DNA from: Acridotheres tristis
Lineage: Eukaryota > Chordata > Aves > Passeriformes > Sturnidae
Length of the DNA stretch: 64,000 bases
Reading direction: 5' to 3'
Assembly (NCBI GenBank): GCA_037013685.1
Contig: CM072904.1
Location: 1,922,001-1,986,000 of the forward strand
The notes below the pieces were generated by a model. The model worked only from the letters and a program-made list of their open reading frames with translations, was not told the DNA's origin and searched no databases. A program made the translations under genes and the position numbers. How positions within the stretch are numbered: position 1 is the stretch's first letter; every line of letters begins with the position of its first letter. Below are positions 1 through 13,507 of this stretch, piece by piece.

Positions 1-3000
1 GCTGTTGCCTGGCTCTGGGAGCGCTCCTGGTGTTGCCCAGTGTGAAATTTATGTTCAGCGGCTTTTGTCAGAAAACGGCTTCATGTTTCCTTGGAGTGGT
101 GTGAAGAAGGGAATAATAATTCAATAATTTAGCAAATGTCAGTGGCTCCCACTAGGTTGGTCCTGAGGTTGCTGTCAGCTTCCATGTGATACCCAGGTGG
201 ATTCTAGCACTGCTGGATGAGTTCAGAAGGGCAATTCTATTTCAGACTCGGCTGAGCTCGAGATGCTGCGGATTTGAAGAAAAATTTTGCCACCCCAACG
301 TTGAGGTTTTTTTGCTTAGTCCCTCCTTTTCCCCTCCTTTCCAGAAGCTCTGGCTAGCACAGACTGTGTTCTGTGGATGGTTTTAGGGAACATTGGTGGC
401 TGTGTGCGTAGGGGGAATAATTAGCTACCAAATGCAAATAGATTGTTTCTTGCTGTTTCAAAATCATTGTAATTTCTATTGATGATGGGTTAATTATAAC
501 TTCATTTTGATGGGCGTGAGGGAAATGATAGAGATATGGCAATATAAATCTATATAGGGAAGGATGTTGTTGTCAGAATATTGTTTTGGAGATGATTGTG
601 AGAACAAAGACTTGTGTCATGGAGGATCATGGTTGTGTCAGGATTTGGTGGTGCTGCTTTTTTCTCAGTAGTGGATGAGTGTTTTCTCTTTCACATTTTT
701 AACTGATGCCAGCAACGTATCTGTCACCATGACAAGAGATTTTAGTTCAGAGAAAAATGATCAAATTCTATTAAAAAGCACATTTGGCAGAAGAACTGGG
801 AAATAGTTTTTTGGAGAAGTGAAGTTGAAAGCAAGAAAGTTAAAGGAAACCATAAAAATCTGTGATCAGAGTATAACAAAAATGCGTCTTCAGGCTGAGC
901 TGTGTAGGTGGAGGCTGCTTTACCAGTACAGCTCCTGAGGTCCTGTGACACCAGGACTGGTCCTTGGTCTGGAAGAAGGTGCTGGGCCCCAGTGCAGGTC
1001 ATTGCTGTCGTTCCCTTTTCCAGAGGGTGACTTTAGGGAGCCTGGATCCATCATCTCATTCTTTATTTCACCCTTACTGGGAATAGTAACCAGGTTCATC
1101 CCTGAAATGGTTTGGACCAGGTTTAAACTTTTTCCTCTCATCTCCAGTCCCAGAGTGGGGGAAAGGCTCAGCAAAGGGACAAAGATGACACTTTCCTTAG
1201 CACCATGGGTCTTGGCTCAAAGCCAGAGGATAAAGCCCTCCCCCTCTTCTTGTTTTAGAGTAAAATGGGGGAAATGAGCTGTTTTCAGTGGCTGAGGAGA
1301 GTCCCAGCACAGAGCACCGTGCTTCAGCCTGACCAAGCCTTTGGTGGCCTGGGGACTTGATGCCTCTGGATCAGAGCAGCTTTTGGAACAGCCTCATCCC
1401 ACGACTGCCTCCCTGCTGTGCAGGGCTCCTCTCTTCCAGGGAGACATTCAGCTCCTTTCCAGCAAGCCCTGGAACTGATAAGTCTGGAAGGAAAAAAGTA
1501 GCTACAAGCAAATCTAATTTTAGTTTGTGGGTTTGTTCTTGGGCTCTGCCAGAGGAGTTCTGCAGGTCCCTGCTGGGTGTTCCATGGAGTGGGCACCTCT
1601 CTGTCCTTGCAAACCCCGAGCACTCGGGTGTGGCTGAGCTGAGGGAGATTCTTCATCCCATGGAACTGTGTCCAGAGCCTGCTGCAGAGTGTGGGATGTG
1701 CAAGGCAGGGACTCCTGGGTTCTTTCTTTGAGATGGGTGACTTGGGCTTTGTAGGAGGATTCATTGCTTGAATTTGCACATTCCTGTCTTTAGATTCGTG
1801 TGGAAAATTCTGCCTGTGTGCCCAGTTTTGTCTCTTTCTCCACCAGCACAGCTTTGTTCAGTGGAGGAACTGAAACCTGAATTTGGGACTTGCTCACCTT
1901 TTTGGTATCATATCAGCCCAGGACTGTATTCAAACCAGAAAGACCAAGATGGAACTGAAGCCTACAGGTGTATCTAATAAAACCTCATGCAAGCTTGGCA
2001 ATCCCAGGGAGGAGAAAGTAACTGTGCTGGAAATACACGGCATGCAAGTCCCAGTCTTTAATAATCAAATGGTGACCACTTCAAAGCCTGCTGGCTTTGC
2101 TTCTCTCCATTCTAACTGCTTCAGCCAACCTGTACTCAACGGACAATGCCTTTCAGAGCAGACATTATGACAGGAGCCTTGGAATTATTTGCTGTAGTAA
2201 ACCCTCCTCTCTGTGGTGATGCTGTGTGGAAGGATTTGTTGTCGCACAGCATTTCTCCACCTTCAGAGGAGTTTTACTTCCTGCTCTCCTGCCTTCCTGG
2301 CCATTTTGAAATCCAACTTTAGCTTCCCTAACACCCTGGGTTCAGTCCTTGCTGCTGCATCCTTGTTTTGTGTCCTTTGGCAGTGCTGTCCCCCTGCCCA
2401 AACGCTGCTGGCTGAAGCAGGGAAGGGTCTTGGGGCATCGTGTGCTCCTTGGAGCAGATGGAGCCCTGCATGGAGAGAGGACCTGAGGATTCCTGAAAGC
2501 ACCAGCTGGCAAAGGGGACTCCTTACCCTCCTTTTCCCTGAGGATTAGTGAGTGAGTTACAGACACAAGGGAAGGAGCTGTGATTTTTAACCCAGATGTG
2601 GAATTATAGAATTACTCCATTCCCACGGTGCATGGGCTTTAATGCATTGGCCAGCACAGAGGACAGTGAGGGCAGTGAGGGTGAGAGAAGCAGTGCAAGG
2701 GATACCTCATGCTAGGAAAAATATGGCTGGGGGAGGGGGAAGATGGAAGAAAAATCCTGCTTTAAGGACCTGCAGGGGAGAGGTGGAGTTAAACAGCTGG
2801 GAGAGAACAGAAATGGAGGAGACAGGGCTGTAGGGAGAGGTCTGGGATGGATGGATGGATGGATGGATGGATGGATGGATGGATGGATGGATGGATGGAT
2901 GGATGGGATTTGAAAGTGGTGGTGAAGTGATTTGGTGGCTCCTAAAACCACGACAAGTCAGAAAAAGGGAGAGGAAACAAACTGCAGGTGGTCCCTCAGG

Positions 3001-6000
3001 TGCTGTCTTGTCCGTGACCTGCTTGCTGCCACAGTGCTGTGCAGCTGGAGGAGGAGCAGAGGAAATGGCTGCTCCCTGTGGAAGCTCAGGCTGCTGGCAT
3101 GTGCAGGAGCTCTTCCCAGGGGTGCTTCCTTCAGCTGCTGGGATGTGGCTGTGCCAGGGCACCCAGAGTTTGTGACTGCAGGAAGGATGGGGAGAATTTG
3201 AGCCGTTTCCTGCTGGAGGGACACAGAGCTGGATCCTGGATCCAGGCTCAGATTTGTGAGCTGCCATGAACACGTGGGCTCCTGATGCAGGGGATCCTTC
3301 CCTTAGGGATGTGGAGCACTGGAGAATTGTCCTGTGTGGGGACATGGCTCACCCAGAGCCCTGGACAGAGGGGATTATTCATCCCCCACCTCCTCATAAT
3401 CCATTGCAAACTGAAAGTCTGCCTTCTCCTGCTTCTGCTCCTTCAGGAGCCCCCACTAACCTGATCATTCTTAATCTTGTGTTATTTTCCAGATCATCAA
3501 TTTGATTTCTCAGTCCTTCTACAGTCCTTAGTGTTCCTGAGAATCTGTGCCTCCATCAATTATCTCTGTTTCTTTTTGAGGCTGTAGCAACCTTGAGCCA
3601 CAGTTTCCATCCTATTTTTATAACTCATTCGGTTTATTAGAGGAGTCCTCCAGAAATAACTCTGCAGTTCTTACCAAGGTACCCCAATTTTTTCTCAGTA
3701 AATAATTTCATCTCTTGCTAATATGAACTTGAAGACTCTCCTCTTCCATTTGTACCCTTCTCCCTCTGAAGTTTGGGAGTGAAATTCCTTTAATTTAGTT
3801 CATATGTGTAGGTGTACATGTATGTCACAGGGTGTCAGATCCCCATTTAACCATATTAATTGTGATGCTGAACATCTGCTGCCAAAGGCTGGTGTCTAAT
3901 AGTGGCTACTTCAGATTTACCTCTGGTCCAGATGAGTTTGGGAAGTGGCCTCTGTATCTTTTTGGGGGGTTTTTCTGATTTGCTATATTAAATAAATATA
4001 TAAAGTGGCTCTAAGAGTGAAATGCCAGCCTTCTTCCTGCTGAAGGCATAGAGGCAGTGATTTGTGAGTCAGCAGTCCAAGGTTAACTCCAAAACTTCTG
4101 CACTTCCCTTGCAACTGCCATCCCAGGAAATCACTTCTCTGGGAAGGAAAATGAAAGAGACCTGTCCTCTGTTTTTCAGAAGTTGTGAATTGTGCTCTTG
4201 TTTAAGCTGATTATTTTATTTATTCCAATAATCCTCTCTTCCAGAATAAAGGAAAATTAATTGTCTTCCTGTTTCCATAATGGTTTGCCCTTCAGACAGT
4301 TGCCAGGCAAAGTGCTTAAAACTGAAATTAAAAGATGGTGAATGCTTAAAATCATTGAGCTACTGTAGGAACATGTTTGTATTTAATAGGGTGGTATCAC
4401 ACAGTCCCAGAGTGTTATTTGCTCTGGGTTCTGTAGGATTAGGAGGGTTTTTTGTTTTTCTTCTGCTTGTGAAAACAGGGTCAAGCCTGCTGTGGTAGAT
4501 AGTGCAAGTCTTAGGTAGGATTTTGCTAGAGAGATGGACTGCCTGCAGCTGGGACCCTAAAATTATCCAGCATTAATGGGGAGAGTTGTCTTTGGGCTTG
4601 GTTGTGTTTGTCTGCAGGGACAGTGCCTGGAGATGGGCAAGGATTTCCATCCTTCCAGGTGTGATGGGACAGGATTTCCCCTGCTGGAGCTTTTCACTGA
4701 CACCTGCCTGGATCTTGGTTATTTTTAGCTCTGTCTGGCTAAAAAAAAAGAAGTTACCCGATTACTATGGGAAAATGCTGGAATGCTTCCTTAAAAGGCT
4801 CCAAAATGATGCAATGTTCAGTGATGAATCTCAGAGCTAAATGAGTGCCTTGGTGGGTGCGTTGGTTGGGGAAGGGAGTTCTGTGTTTTATCACCCAACA
4901 CATTTATTTTTCATCCCAGGGCTGCTCTGGGGAAGGTGGTATGAGAGCACAGACAGAGCTCCAGCTCCAGGTCAGCATCAGGGCAGTGCTGGATCCCCCT
5001 TCTGCTTTGCTTTCCTCTTTTAACCCAACAAGCTTTGAGAAATAGGTAAAAACTAAAAACCTGGAGTTGGGGATGGTTGTGCTCCCAGTGGGGTTTACCC
5101 TGAGGGTGGGTGAAGAGAAAACCCCAGCGTGGGAACCCAGAGCCTTGTGTAGTGACCAGGGTTTGTTGCCCAGTCACTCATGTCCCCACAGGCAGGTCCA
5201 GGTGGGGCTCCCAGCACAGGGACAGTGGAGGTGAGGCTCATCTCCCGTGGATCCTGCTGACACCACCCACACCTGGATGTGGCCCTGGCTGGTTCCTCAT
5301 CCCACAGCCTGACTGCGGGCATGGGGCAGGTCCAGTGCTGTGTGTCCACACAAAAAACCACGTGGGAATAAATTCCTCATATCTCTCCTATGTTTCTCTC
5401 TCCCCTTATGTGAAATTACTCTGAAGGAGCAGAGTGTAATCCATCACAGAAGAGAGAAGGGCAGGAGTTAATTCATTTTCATGATCTCTCTGTAGCACTT
5501 AGTCCAGCTCATAGTGAATTGTCTGCTCGGCCTCTGCCTAATCCCATAAGGGACCCACTGGGGGAAGGCTGGGCAGGAAGGACCCGTGGCCCCTGGGTAT
5601 TTGCATTAGCTGAGGAGCACATGAGATCATCTGCTGCATTTCCAGCCAGTTTTGAGCTTCTATCCCAATCAGGAGAACAACAGGGGCATCTCAGCACCAC
5701 CCAGCTCCAGGAGACCACTGTGATCACCTGAGTGTCCCTGAGCACAGGGCAGGGAGGGAGCCTCTCCTGCTTAAGGGGAGCTTAGGGAATATAAAACCAG
5801 GTGTGTGAACAGCCTCCCCAGGTCTCACCTGCTCTGCCCTGCATGCAGCAGTCTTGTGTTTTCCTTTAAACATCAGAAACCCAGCAGGGGAATTCATTAA
5901 CGAGAGTCCCCACAGACTTTGATTTTGCCAAACATTGATTTCAAATCACTCTCCCTCTTCTTAATAGGTGAGATCTCTCTCCTCTCCCTGTTCAGACATC

Positions 6001-7007
6001 TTGGGAAGGTGTAGGTGTGGGCTGCAGTGGAAACCTGCCCAGATTTGTTCATTCTGTAGCTGATAGGGATTGCTTTTCCTTGCTTGGTGCCCTTGGCTCG
6101 TGCATAGCATGGAAGACTGAGGACACCCATGTGGCCAGTTCCTGTCTGTCGAGAGCTGCTGTTGATTCCAGTATTTTAGGCTCAGTCTCTTCAATCCCAG
6201 ATGGAGCTGTATTTCCAGCTAGTACACACCCATACAGTTCATTGAGGGAGGGGGAAATGCTCCAGTTTGCAGCAGTCAGGGCCCTGATCCGTGGGCAGTG
6301 TCAGCTCCCTGTGCACGACGTGGGGAGAGGAGCCTGGATGGATCAGTCACGCTCTCAGTGAAATAACTCCGTGCTTGCTTCTGTGGCTGCCAGGAGGACT
6401 TTTGAAATGGCAAAGGTTGTGAAATCGTGGCAGGAAACACCAGAGGCCAGAGCTGAGCCAGGGGAGGAGCTGCCCCTTCCTACAGCATGGCCAGGACTGG
6501 AAAAGTGAGCGTTCTTGGCTTTATTTTTGCAAGACCCCTTCCTTGTGCTGCAGGATGCCAGGTGCCAGGCAGTGGCCTGGAGGCCTCTTTCAGATGGCAG
6601 GACTTTCACAGATGTAGCCTTTGCTCCTGCTCTTGGATGGCTCTGTGCAGCAGGAGCTGTGTTTGGGACCTGGGGGCTGCTACCACGCCCAGGAGACAAA
6701 ACAGCTTTTGAAAATTAATGACTTTTTTCTAGTCCCCACCACGGTACTGATAATCTTGGCCTTTTGTCTCCTGCTTATCCCTGGGAGGGTTTTTGCCTTT
6801 TCTGGATCTCATCCTGATCTCTTCTGGCAAAAATAAATCCTGGACTGGTGCTGAAATGAGTTATCTGATGTGCTGCATTGTCTGTTGCTGTGCAGGGAGG
6901 GGAGGAGCTGGTTAATGTTAAACACTTTGCTTTGGCCAAGGGCACCCAGGCTGCCTTTCTGTGTGTCCTGTCTAGCTGAAGGAAGAGGAGTTGATCATAT
7001 TTGGGCA
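1..7007. other. Non-coding, probable EHMT1 intron 1 (left part)
   Basis: No exon with plausible splice sites and a recognisable protein was found. Open frames here are short and lack codon structure. The stretch holds a GGAT microsatellite (listed separately), perfect octamer motifs at 432-439 and 5599-5606, and otherwise ordinary A/T- and G-rich intronic sequence. Assignment to intron 1 is inference: it lies upstream of the first confident EHMT1 exon on the same strand and carries no sign of another gene. Confidence 0.5.
2845..2906. repeat. (GGAT)n microsatellite
   Basis: About fifteen perfect tandem copies of the tetranucleotide GGAT. It produces spurious open frames on both strands (Met-Asp-Gly-Trp and His-Pro-Ser-Ile periodicity), which are not genes. 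Likely length-polymorphic. Confidence 0.97.
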
Positions 7008-7178
7008 TTGTAAAGCATTGGAAGGGGCTGCCCAGGGCACTGGTGGAGTCACCATCCCTGTAAGTGTTCAAAAACCATGTGCATGTGGCACTTGGGGACA
7101 CGGATTAATGGTGAGCAGGGGGGTGGTTGGACTTGATGATCTTAGAGATGTTTTCCAGCCTTAGTGATTCTGTGATTT
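7008..7178 (+). mobile_element. CR1 LINE 3' fragment
   Basis: The segment has the typical order of a CR1 3' end: 'ggaaggggctgcccaggg', a central 'gttggacttgatgatctt' and a terminal 'gattctgtgatt'. It is truncated at the 5' side, as nearly all CR1 copies are, and contains no reverse-transcriptase frame. Confidence 0.85.
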
Positions 7179-7411
7179 TCTCTTGGTCCTGCGATTAGGA
7201 TTGATTATTGCAGAGCATTTCCATCATCCTGTGCCCTCCCAGCACATCAGGGCAGTGTCACATCTGCACAGGAGGAGCATGGAAGAGGCTGAGAGATCCC
7301 TGTCACCCATCCCCATCACTTGCAGGCACCACCAGGAGCCTGTAAATGAATGTTTAGCACTGGCAGGATCACTGTGGGTTCTGATTTCCATCCTCAGCAG
7401 CTCATGGACAA

Positions 7412-7692
7412 GAAAATCACAGAATCCCAGACTGGTTTGGGTTGGAAGGGACCTTAAAGCCCATCCAGTGTCACCCCTGCCATGGCAGGGACCCCTCCCA
7501 CTGTCCCAGGCTGCTCCAACCCCAATGTCCAACCTGGCCTTGGGCACTGCCAGAGATCCAGGGGCAGCCACAGCTGCTCTGGGCACCCTGTGCCAGGGCC
7601 TGCCCACCCTGCCAGGGAACAATTCCTGCCCAATATCCCATCTAAACCTCCTCTTTTCACTTTGAAGCAGTTCCCCCTTGTCCAAGACATCA
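7412..7692 (-). mobile_element. CR1 LINE 3' fragment, reverse orientation
   Basis: It begins with 'aatcacagaatcccagac' and 'ggtttgggttggaaggg', the reverse complement of a CR1 3' end, and runs through the 'ccatggcagggac' and 'caatgtccaacctggcc' blocks. The same subfamily recurs at 54919, 57740 and 62270. It faces the CR1 at 7008-7178 tail to tail, about 230 bp away. Confidence 0.92.
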
Positions 7693-10509
7693 CTAAATAA
7701 TGAAAGTGCTGAAGAGCAGATGTTGGTAGGTGCTCCCTGTTTGTGCAGCTCCCTCAGGAAATCTCCTCCAAGTCCTGCCTTTGGGTGGGAACAACTTTTT
7801 CCCCAGTCCATGGGGTGGCCTGGTCTGACTGGGTTTGTTTTGGGCACCTTTGCTGATATCCCAGGGTGGCTGCTCCATCCTGGTCCTGTGGGAAATTCAG
7901 GAGGAGAGGAATTCACAATGTAGGCTGCATCTGCATTAAAAAATACAGTTTTTCTCCAATTTTTCTAAGATCATTACTGTTGTTTGCTCTGAATGCTAAA
8001 TTGTGCCTCTTCCTGGTTGTGGTTTCCTTTATCTCTTTGTACCTGTAATGTCACAGCACTGATCATGAGCTTTAAATATAAAATTTGAGCCATTTGGGAG
8101 GTCTGGGACTGGGGGTGGGGAGGAGGGGGAGGAGTTACTTCCAAAAATCAGGTTAAAAATCAAACTGCTGGATTTTGAGTGACAGTTCAATCGTAGCTGC
8201 TTCTCTCTGTTTACTTTTTCTTGGGATTTGGAAACTCACACTGGGCCTGGATGCTGCAGTAGGAAATGGACACCTAAATTTGTGGTGTTTGCTATTGAAT
8301 CTGTCTTCAGAGAGAGAACTGGAGTAATACATATTTATATATACATTTTATACATCAAATTAACTGCACAAACTCCTCTTACCAAGTCACTGCTGCATTT
8401 TGAAGCAGGTGGAAGAGTTGCCATGGCTGCAATGATGGTTATTGGGCCTTTTTGAGGTTTCCAGGGCTCAAAAAGGAAAAAAAAAAGTAAGAAAAAAAAT
8501 AAGTAAAAAAAAGATGATTTAGATTTAGGGAAACACCACCAACAAAACCCCCCCAAAACAAACAAATCTTTATCACATTTCCAATCTTCTATCTCCCCCT
8601 AGTTCCAAATGTGCTTTTTAAAGAGTTACAAATGCTTGTTGGCATAGAAACTGCAGAATGGAAGTGAAGCATGCAAATGTAAAAGGAGCCATTCTGCTGA
8701 GCAACATGGCCTGAGCCTCTGCAAAGCTGACTGAAATCTTTTACGAGGCAAAGAAAATTGTCCAGATGTTGCTTGAATTATAATGGCACTAAATATTTCA
8801 GTTTTTCAATTTACATAAATCCAAAGAGGCTTGAAATGCAGGGAATGCAGCTCCATTACCAGTGGGCTTTCTTTTCTTATGAAAGAATTTGTAGTCCAAA
8901 AATATTGCTAAAATGTGTTTGGCTCTGAGTAGTGCCAAATCCTCATTAAAACATGTGGATATTTCTGTGGTTTAATCTGTTAGAAATGCATTCAGGATCC
9001 AGTTATGTTAAATTAAGCAACAATATTGGCCTGGATGTTGTTTGAAATATTAAATGTGGCAGTCGGAACACCAAGCAAAATGTTTGCACATTTTAATCTC
9101 TCGATGAGCAATTTTTAAAATATTTTATTCCAAGGAATGATCAAGTGTGCTTAAAAACTGTCCCTGCTCTCCTCAAGCTGCTGCCTTGCCCCTGCCAGCT
9201 CTGTGAGCATCCATCCACCATGGGCTGGGGATGGATTTGTGTTGTGCCAGGAGGATGCTGCTCCCTTTGAGCATCCTCCTCACCCCCTTCCATGCTGTGC
9301 AGTTTCTGGATACGCCCATGTAGGCCTCCAAAATCCTTGGGAATGTAAAAAGCCAGCATGGCCAGAGGGATTTGTCACCCCCAGACTTGCTCTAAGAGGT
9401 TTTTCCTGCCGATGCTTTGCTCTGTTGGGGTTTCCTAAGGATTTTGTGGGACAGAACACCCCTGAACTTGCCTTGCTCCTGGTTACTTTATCCCTGTGCT
9501 GGTGGCTCTGGCAGGATGGAGCCTCTGTGCCCTTCTCCTCTGGGAGGGCTCCTTCCCAGCAGGGAAGGCCATGGATTGCAAGGATTTATTTGGCTTGCTG
9601 AGGATTTCTTTCCTATTTATTCCCCCTAAGTTGTTAATTGCCCCGTGGTAAGGCAGGTCCTTCTCCCTGTTTTAATGCAGCCAATGCCAAGGAGGGAATT
9701 TGCAGCTGGGAATGTGGGAGTGGGTGGCACAGAGAGCCATGAAACTCTGCCTGTGCCCTGGGACACGTTCATAATACATAGGATATGGAAAATATCCCCG
9801 TGGGAGGGCTTCTAATGGGGCAGGAGAGGCTGTTTGATTTTAAATCTGACACACTGCCGAAGCAATTCTACACTGGTGCCTTTGTAACCCTCATTTAAAG
9901 TTAAAAATGAGGGGAGTGGGGTATATGGGCAGGTTTTCTAAAGTCTTTGGTTTTGGGGCTTTTTGAATTGCATGGCTGCTTGTGCTGCATCAAAATGAGC
10001 TCAGAGCAGGATGGTTGTGCCTGTACCTGTGTGTGATGTGAAAGCATTCACACCTCTTTGTTGTCAGACATCAAAAGGGTAGGACGTTGGTAGGCTCAAA
10101 ATTCAAACAACTTTGACTTTCCCTTTTTAGTATAAAGTTCCTACTTTTCTGTGGGATAGTTTTGCAGCTTTGTTTTTTTAAAAAAACCCTCCAAACCCTG
10201 AAGTTCAGTGCAATTTTCTTTATTCTTTTAATTTCAAGCATATGCTAAGTTATATATATTAAAAAGAAAGTCAAGCTATATATATATAACTATCTGATGA
10301 TATATGGGGATGGTTAATGATTCATGATGGAAGAAAGCAAGTGAAAGTAGAAGGCAGAGTGGAATGGGGTCATTGCTGAAAATGTCTTCTGCAAAATAAA
10401 ATGGGAATGCTGGGGAGGGCAGGCAGAGCTGCAGAGTGGGAAGGGAATCAGCAGCAATCCCAGTTTAGGCTGGGTTTGGTGGCTCTGGAATGCACCACGT
10501 GGAGGGGCT
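7693..10509. other. Non-coding intron 1 segment with an AT-rich block
   Basis: No exon seen. An A-rich purine run lies near 8470-8516 and a (TA)n-type patch near 10247-10300. Between about 8600 and 9150 the sequence is AT-rich, free of recognisable repeats and rich in homeobox-type TAAT/ATTA and octamer-type cores (ATGCAAAT at 8671-8678). This is the usual look of a conserved non-coding element, but conservation cannot be tested here. Confidence 0.45.
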
Positions 10510-10914
10510 GGAGGTGTCCAGGGCAGGGAACAGAGCTGGGGAAGGGTCTGGAGCCCCAGGAGAGGCTGAGGGAGCTGGGAAGGGGCTCAGCCTGGAGAAA
10601 AGGAGGCTCAGGGGGGCTCTTGTGGCTCTGCACAACTCCCTGACAGGAGGGGACAGCCGGGGGGGTCGGGCTGTGCTCCAGGGAACAGGGACAGGAGGAG
10701 AGGGAACGGCCTCAGGCTGGGCAGGGTGGGCACCAGCAGGAATTTCCCCATGGAAATGCTTCTTCAGGGTTGCCAAGCGTTGGAACAGGCTGCCCTGGAA
10801 GTGTTCAAAAACGTGTCCCCAAAAACTTGGGAACGTGGGTTAGTTAGGGCTGGGGGAATGTTGGGACTTGATGAGCATAGAGGACGTTTCTGACCTTAAT
10901 GAACTTTGGGAGGT
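10510..10914 (+). mobile_element. CR1 LINE 3' fragment
   Basis: Contains the CR1 blocks 'ctgagggagctgggaagg', 'gagaaaaggaggctcagg' and 'cacaactccctgacagg', followed by a diverged tail ending near 'gaccttaatgaac'. Its 5' part is almost identical to the copy at 45308-45643, so the two belong to the same young subfamily. Confidence 0.9.
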
Positions 10915-13507
10915 TTGATTAAGCAGTAAAGCTTGTTGGTTTTTTTTTTTAAGGGGGGCAGCTGGGGCACTCACTGGGCTGTGGTGAGCAGGGGGAGGTG
11001 TCAGTGCCACCCCCTGTTTTACCCACCAGCTTTATTTTTATTATTTGCTGCAAAGGGATCTTTAAGTTGGGTTCCTGGTTTTGCTGCACTAATGCTTAAC
11101 AGTTCATTCTCCATGTGGACTAGGGACAACACATTCAAAACTGAATTTTCTGACAGGATGCAATATATGCTTAATAGGGAAGCATCATTAGCTGGACAGG
11201 ACAAGTTAGGCCAAGCTTGTAGAAAAATCTTAAGTCTGAAATTAAGGCACTTAAGCCTTGTTGCTGCCTGTACCTCGAGGTAAGCAGCAGCAGGGTCCTC
11301 ATTTTTAAACTTGCCCCAACAGAAGAGTATGAAAGAATTAGAGAAAGAAGTGGGATGGAGAGAATAAATTAGAAACAGAAGTGTGAGAAAATACAGGAGT
11401 TAAAAATATGGGAGGAGAGTTTTGAAACACAAGAGGGAACTTTGAACTCTGAGGGATTGGGCATCTGTGCATGTGAACAATTGCTAACGGGGAAAACTGA
11501 TCCCAAAAAATGTTCAAGGGAGGCACTTGGGGATGGAGGTGGGAAGGTGGGAAACAGATGGGGATGGCAAAGGGCTGGGAGGCAAATGCTGCTGGTTGTG
11601 TCTGCAGTGGCTGCAGAAGATTTCCTTTAATTGTCCTTCAGGCCAAGGACTAAAAAGTGATCCAAGAAAGTTCCCTAGGCCTGAATGTGGATGGGGTGAT
11701 GAGTGGGAAGGACTGACCCTTCCTTTCTCCATGGGGAGCTTCTCAGAGAGGCTGGAGAGGACAGGCAGGGCTCTAGCAGGCTGAGAACCCTGGGTTTGAA
11801 GGTGTCCCACAAACCTCGAGAGTGCTGGAAGGGAGAGGAAATCGAGCACAACTGCCTGGATGAAGAATCTGTGGAAGTTGGTGTCCCACACTTGTTTTAT
11901 GGTTTTGTCACAGTCCTGCACTGTGCCCAGTGCCAAAAGTGTTGTGTTTGCATCAGGACACGTGGCTATTCCAGCACTGCAGTCCAGTGCAGACAAAACA
12001 AAGGATATTTTGACCTTGAGAGCCAGTTTAAGATAATTTCCAATTGGATCCTTCCTAGCAAATCAAGGTAGTGTCATTTTAACCTTCATGTAACCCATCT
12101 TTCAGCACAGACATGGCTTTTGCAGTGAAGACACAGCCTCCATTTAATTCTTGATTATGTGGCAAGAAAGGAATGAATTGTGCATGGTTAGATTTTGTGT
12201 CATGGTAAGTCTGGAAGGCCTGAGCTCGGTGGAGTTTCGTTTTTCCTGCAAAATTTGGCTTTCTCCTCTAGAAAAATACATGACAAAATATTTGATGAAT
12301 TTTTTGATGAGATACAGGCTGAGTTGACCTTAATTGTGGAAGGATCTTGTTGCAATGCAGCTGTGCAAATCAGCACAGCTGGATCCATGGGGAAGTAGCT
12401 CTTGAAAACAAAATGATGGCAACAACCTTCCTTCTTCCCGAGCACACTGACTGAAGGTGAAGTCAACTGCTGAGTGCAAGGCAGAATTACTGGGATTGAA
12501 ATGAGCTGTAAGGACCTGGGAAAAACAAATGGATACGAATCCCTTGATTTACTGGACTGGGTGCCTTCCCTCCCTGCAGAGCAGGTCTTGCTGTATAAAC
12601 ACCTGGCAGTTATTTAGGCTGCTGTGTACAGATGATGCTGGTGCAGGAAGATATGTGTGTACTTGTGGGTTTTTTTTGCTTGTGCATTGTAGTGAATGCA
12701 GCCTCGTTTTGTCTTTTTAAAGTCAAACTTTGATTTATGAGATCCATTCATTGCCCTTGGGAATGGGGCATGTTTAGATTCACAGAGGGATGTACAGGGC
12801 TTTACAGAACCTTCTGCAATGCTTGTTTCAGTGTGGAGAGGGAGGGGAGTGTTAGATGCAGTTTGAAATGACAGGCACTTAGGGCTGCTTTAGAGTTGAT
12901 CCTTAACTCTGTTCCTTCTATAAAGGACTTAGGAAAAAAATAAATATTGGTGCTCCAGGCAGGTCACAGCATTTTGGCCTGTAAATATCCAGCCTTGCAG
13001 GTATTCCACACGTCAGGAAAGGGGAATATCAGAAATAGTGCAGTGGTGGTGGCAGTACCTGAGGGATATTCCCTTTATATCCACCTGGCTGGTGTTGTTA
13101 CCATGATGTGAGTGGGGCTTTCCCTCCTCCTTCTTTAAGGGAGGAGAAAATGGCACGGAGCAATTCTGCTGCTAGCATGGGGATGGCTCAAAGGCTTCGA
13201 GGCATTTGTGTTTATCTCAGGTGCCTGCTGCTAGACCTGCTCCAGGAGGGAGGGGACAGGACAGCTGTCCCAGGGCAGCTCCCTCTGTCCCCTTGGGGCT
13301 GCCAGGGCCTGGGGGGAGGCAGGGAAAAGATCCCAAAGGATTTGACTTCCTCACGGGTTTTTGCTGTGAAACACTGTATCGCTGAGCCTAAACGAGGACA
13401 CTTTCATTCGGCAGCTTTCCCACGAGTGGCATTGTTGTGGAGTGTCCTGAGCCCATGGCTGTGGCTCCCAGTGCCCTCCCAGTCAGAGCCATGGGATCTG
13501 TCCTGAG
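10915..13507. other. Non-coding intron 1 segment
   Basis: Nothing beyond ordinary intronic sequence was recognised: short T-runs, scattered stops in all frames, no splice-bounded conserved coding block and no CR1 signature. Confidence 0.45.

Noticed and set aside
2707..3345. 212-codon reverse-strand open frame
   Set aside because: Built on the GGAT microsatellite with low-complexity flanks; no recognisable domain.
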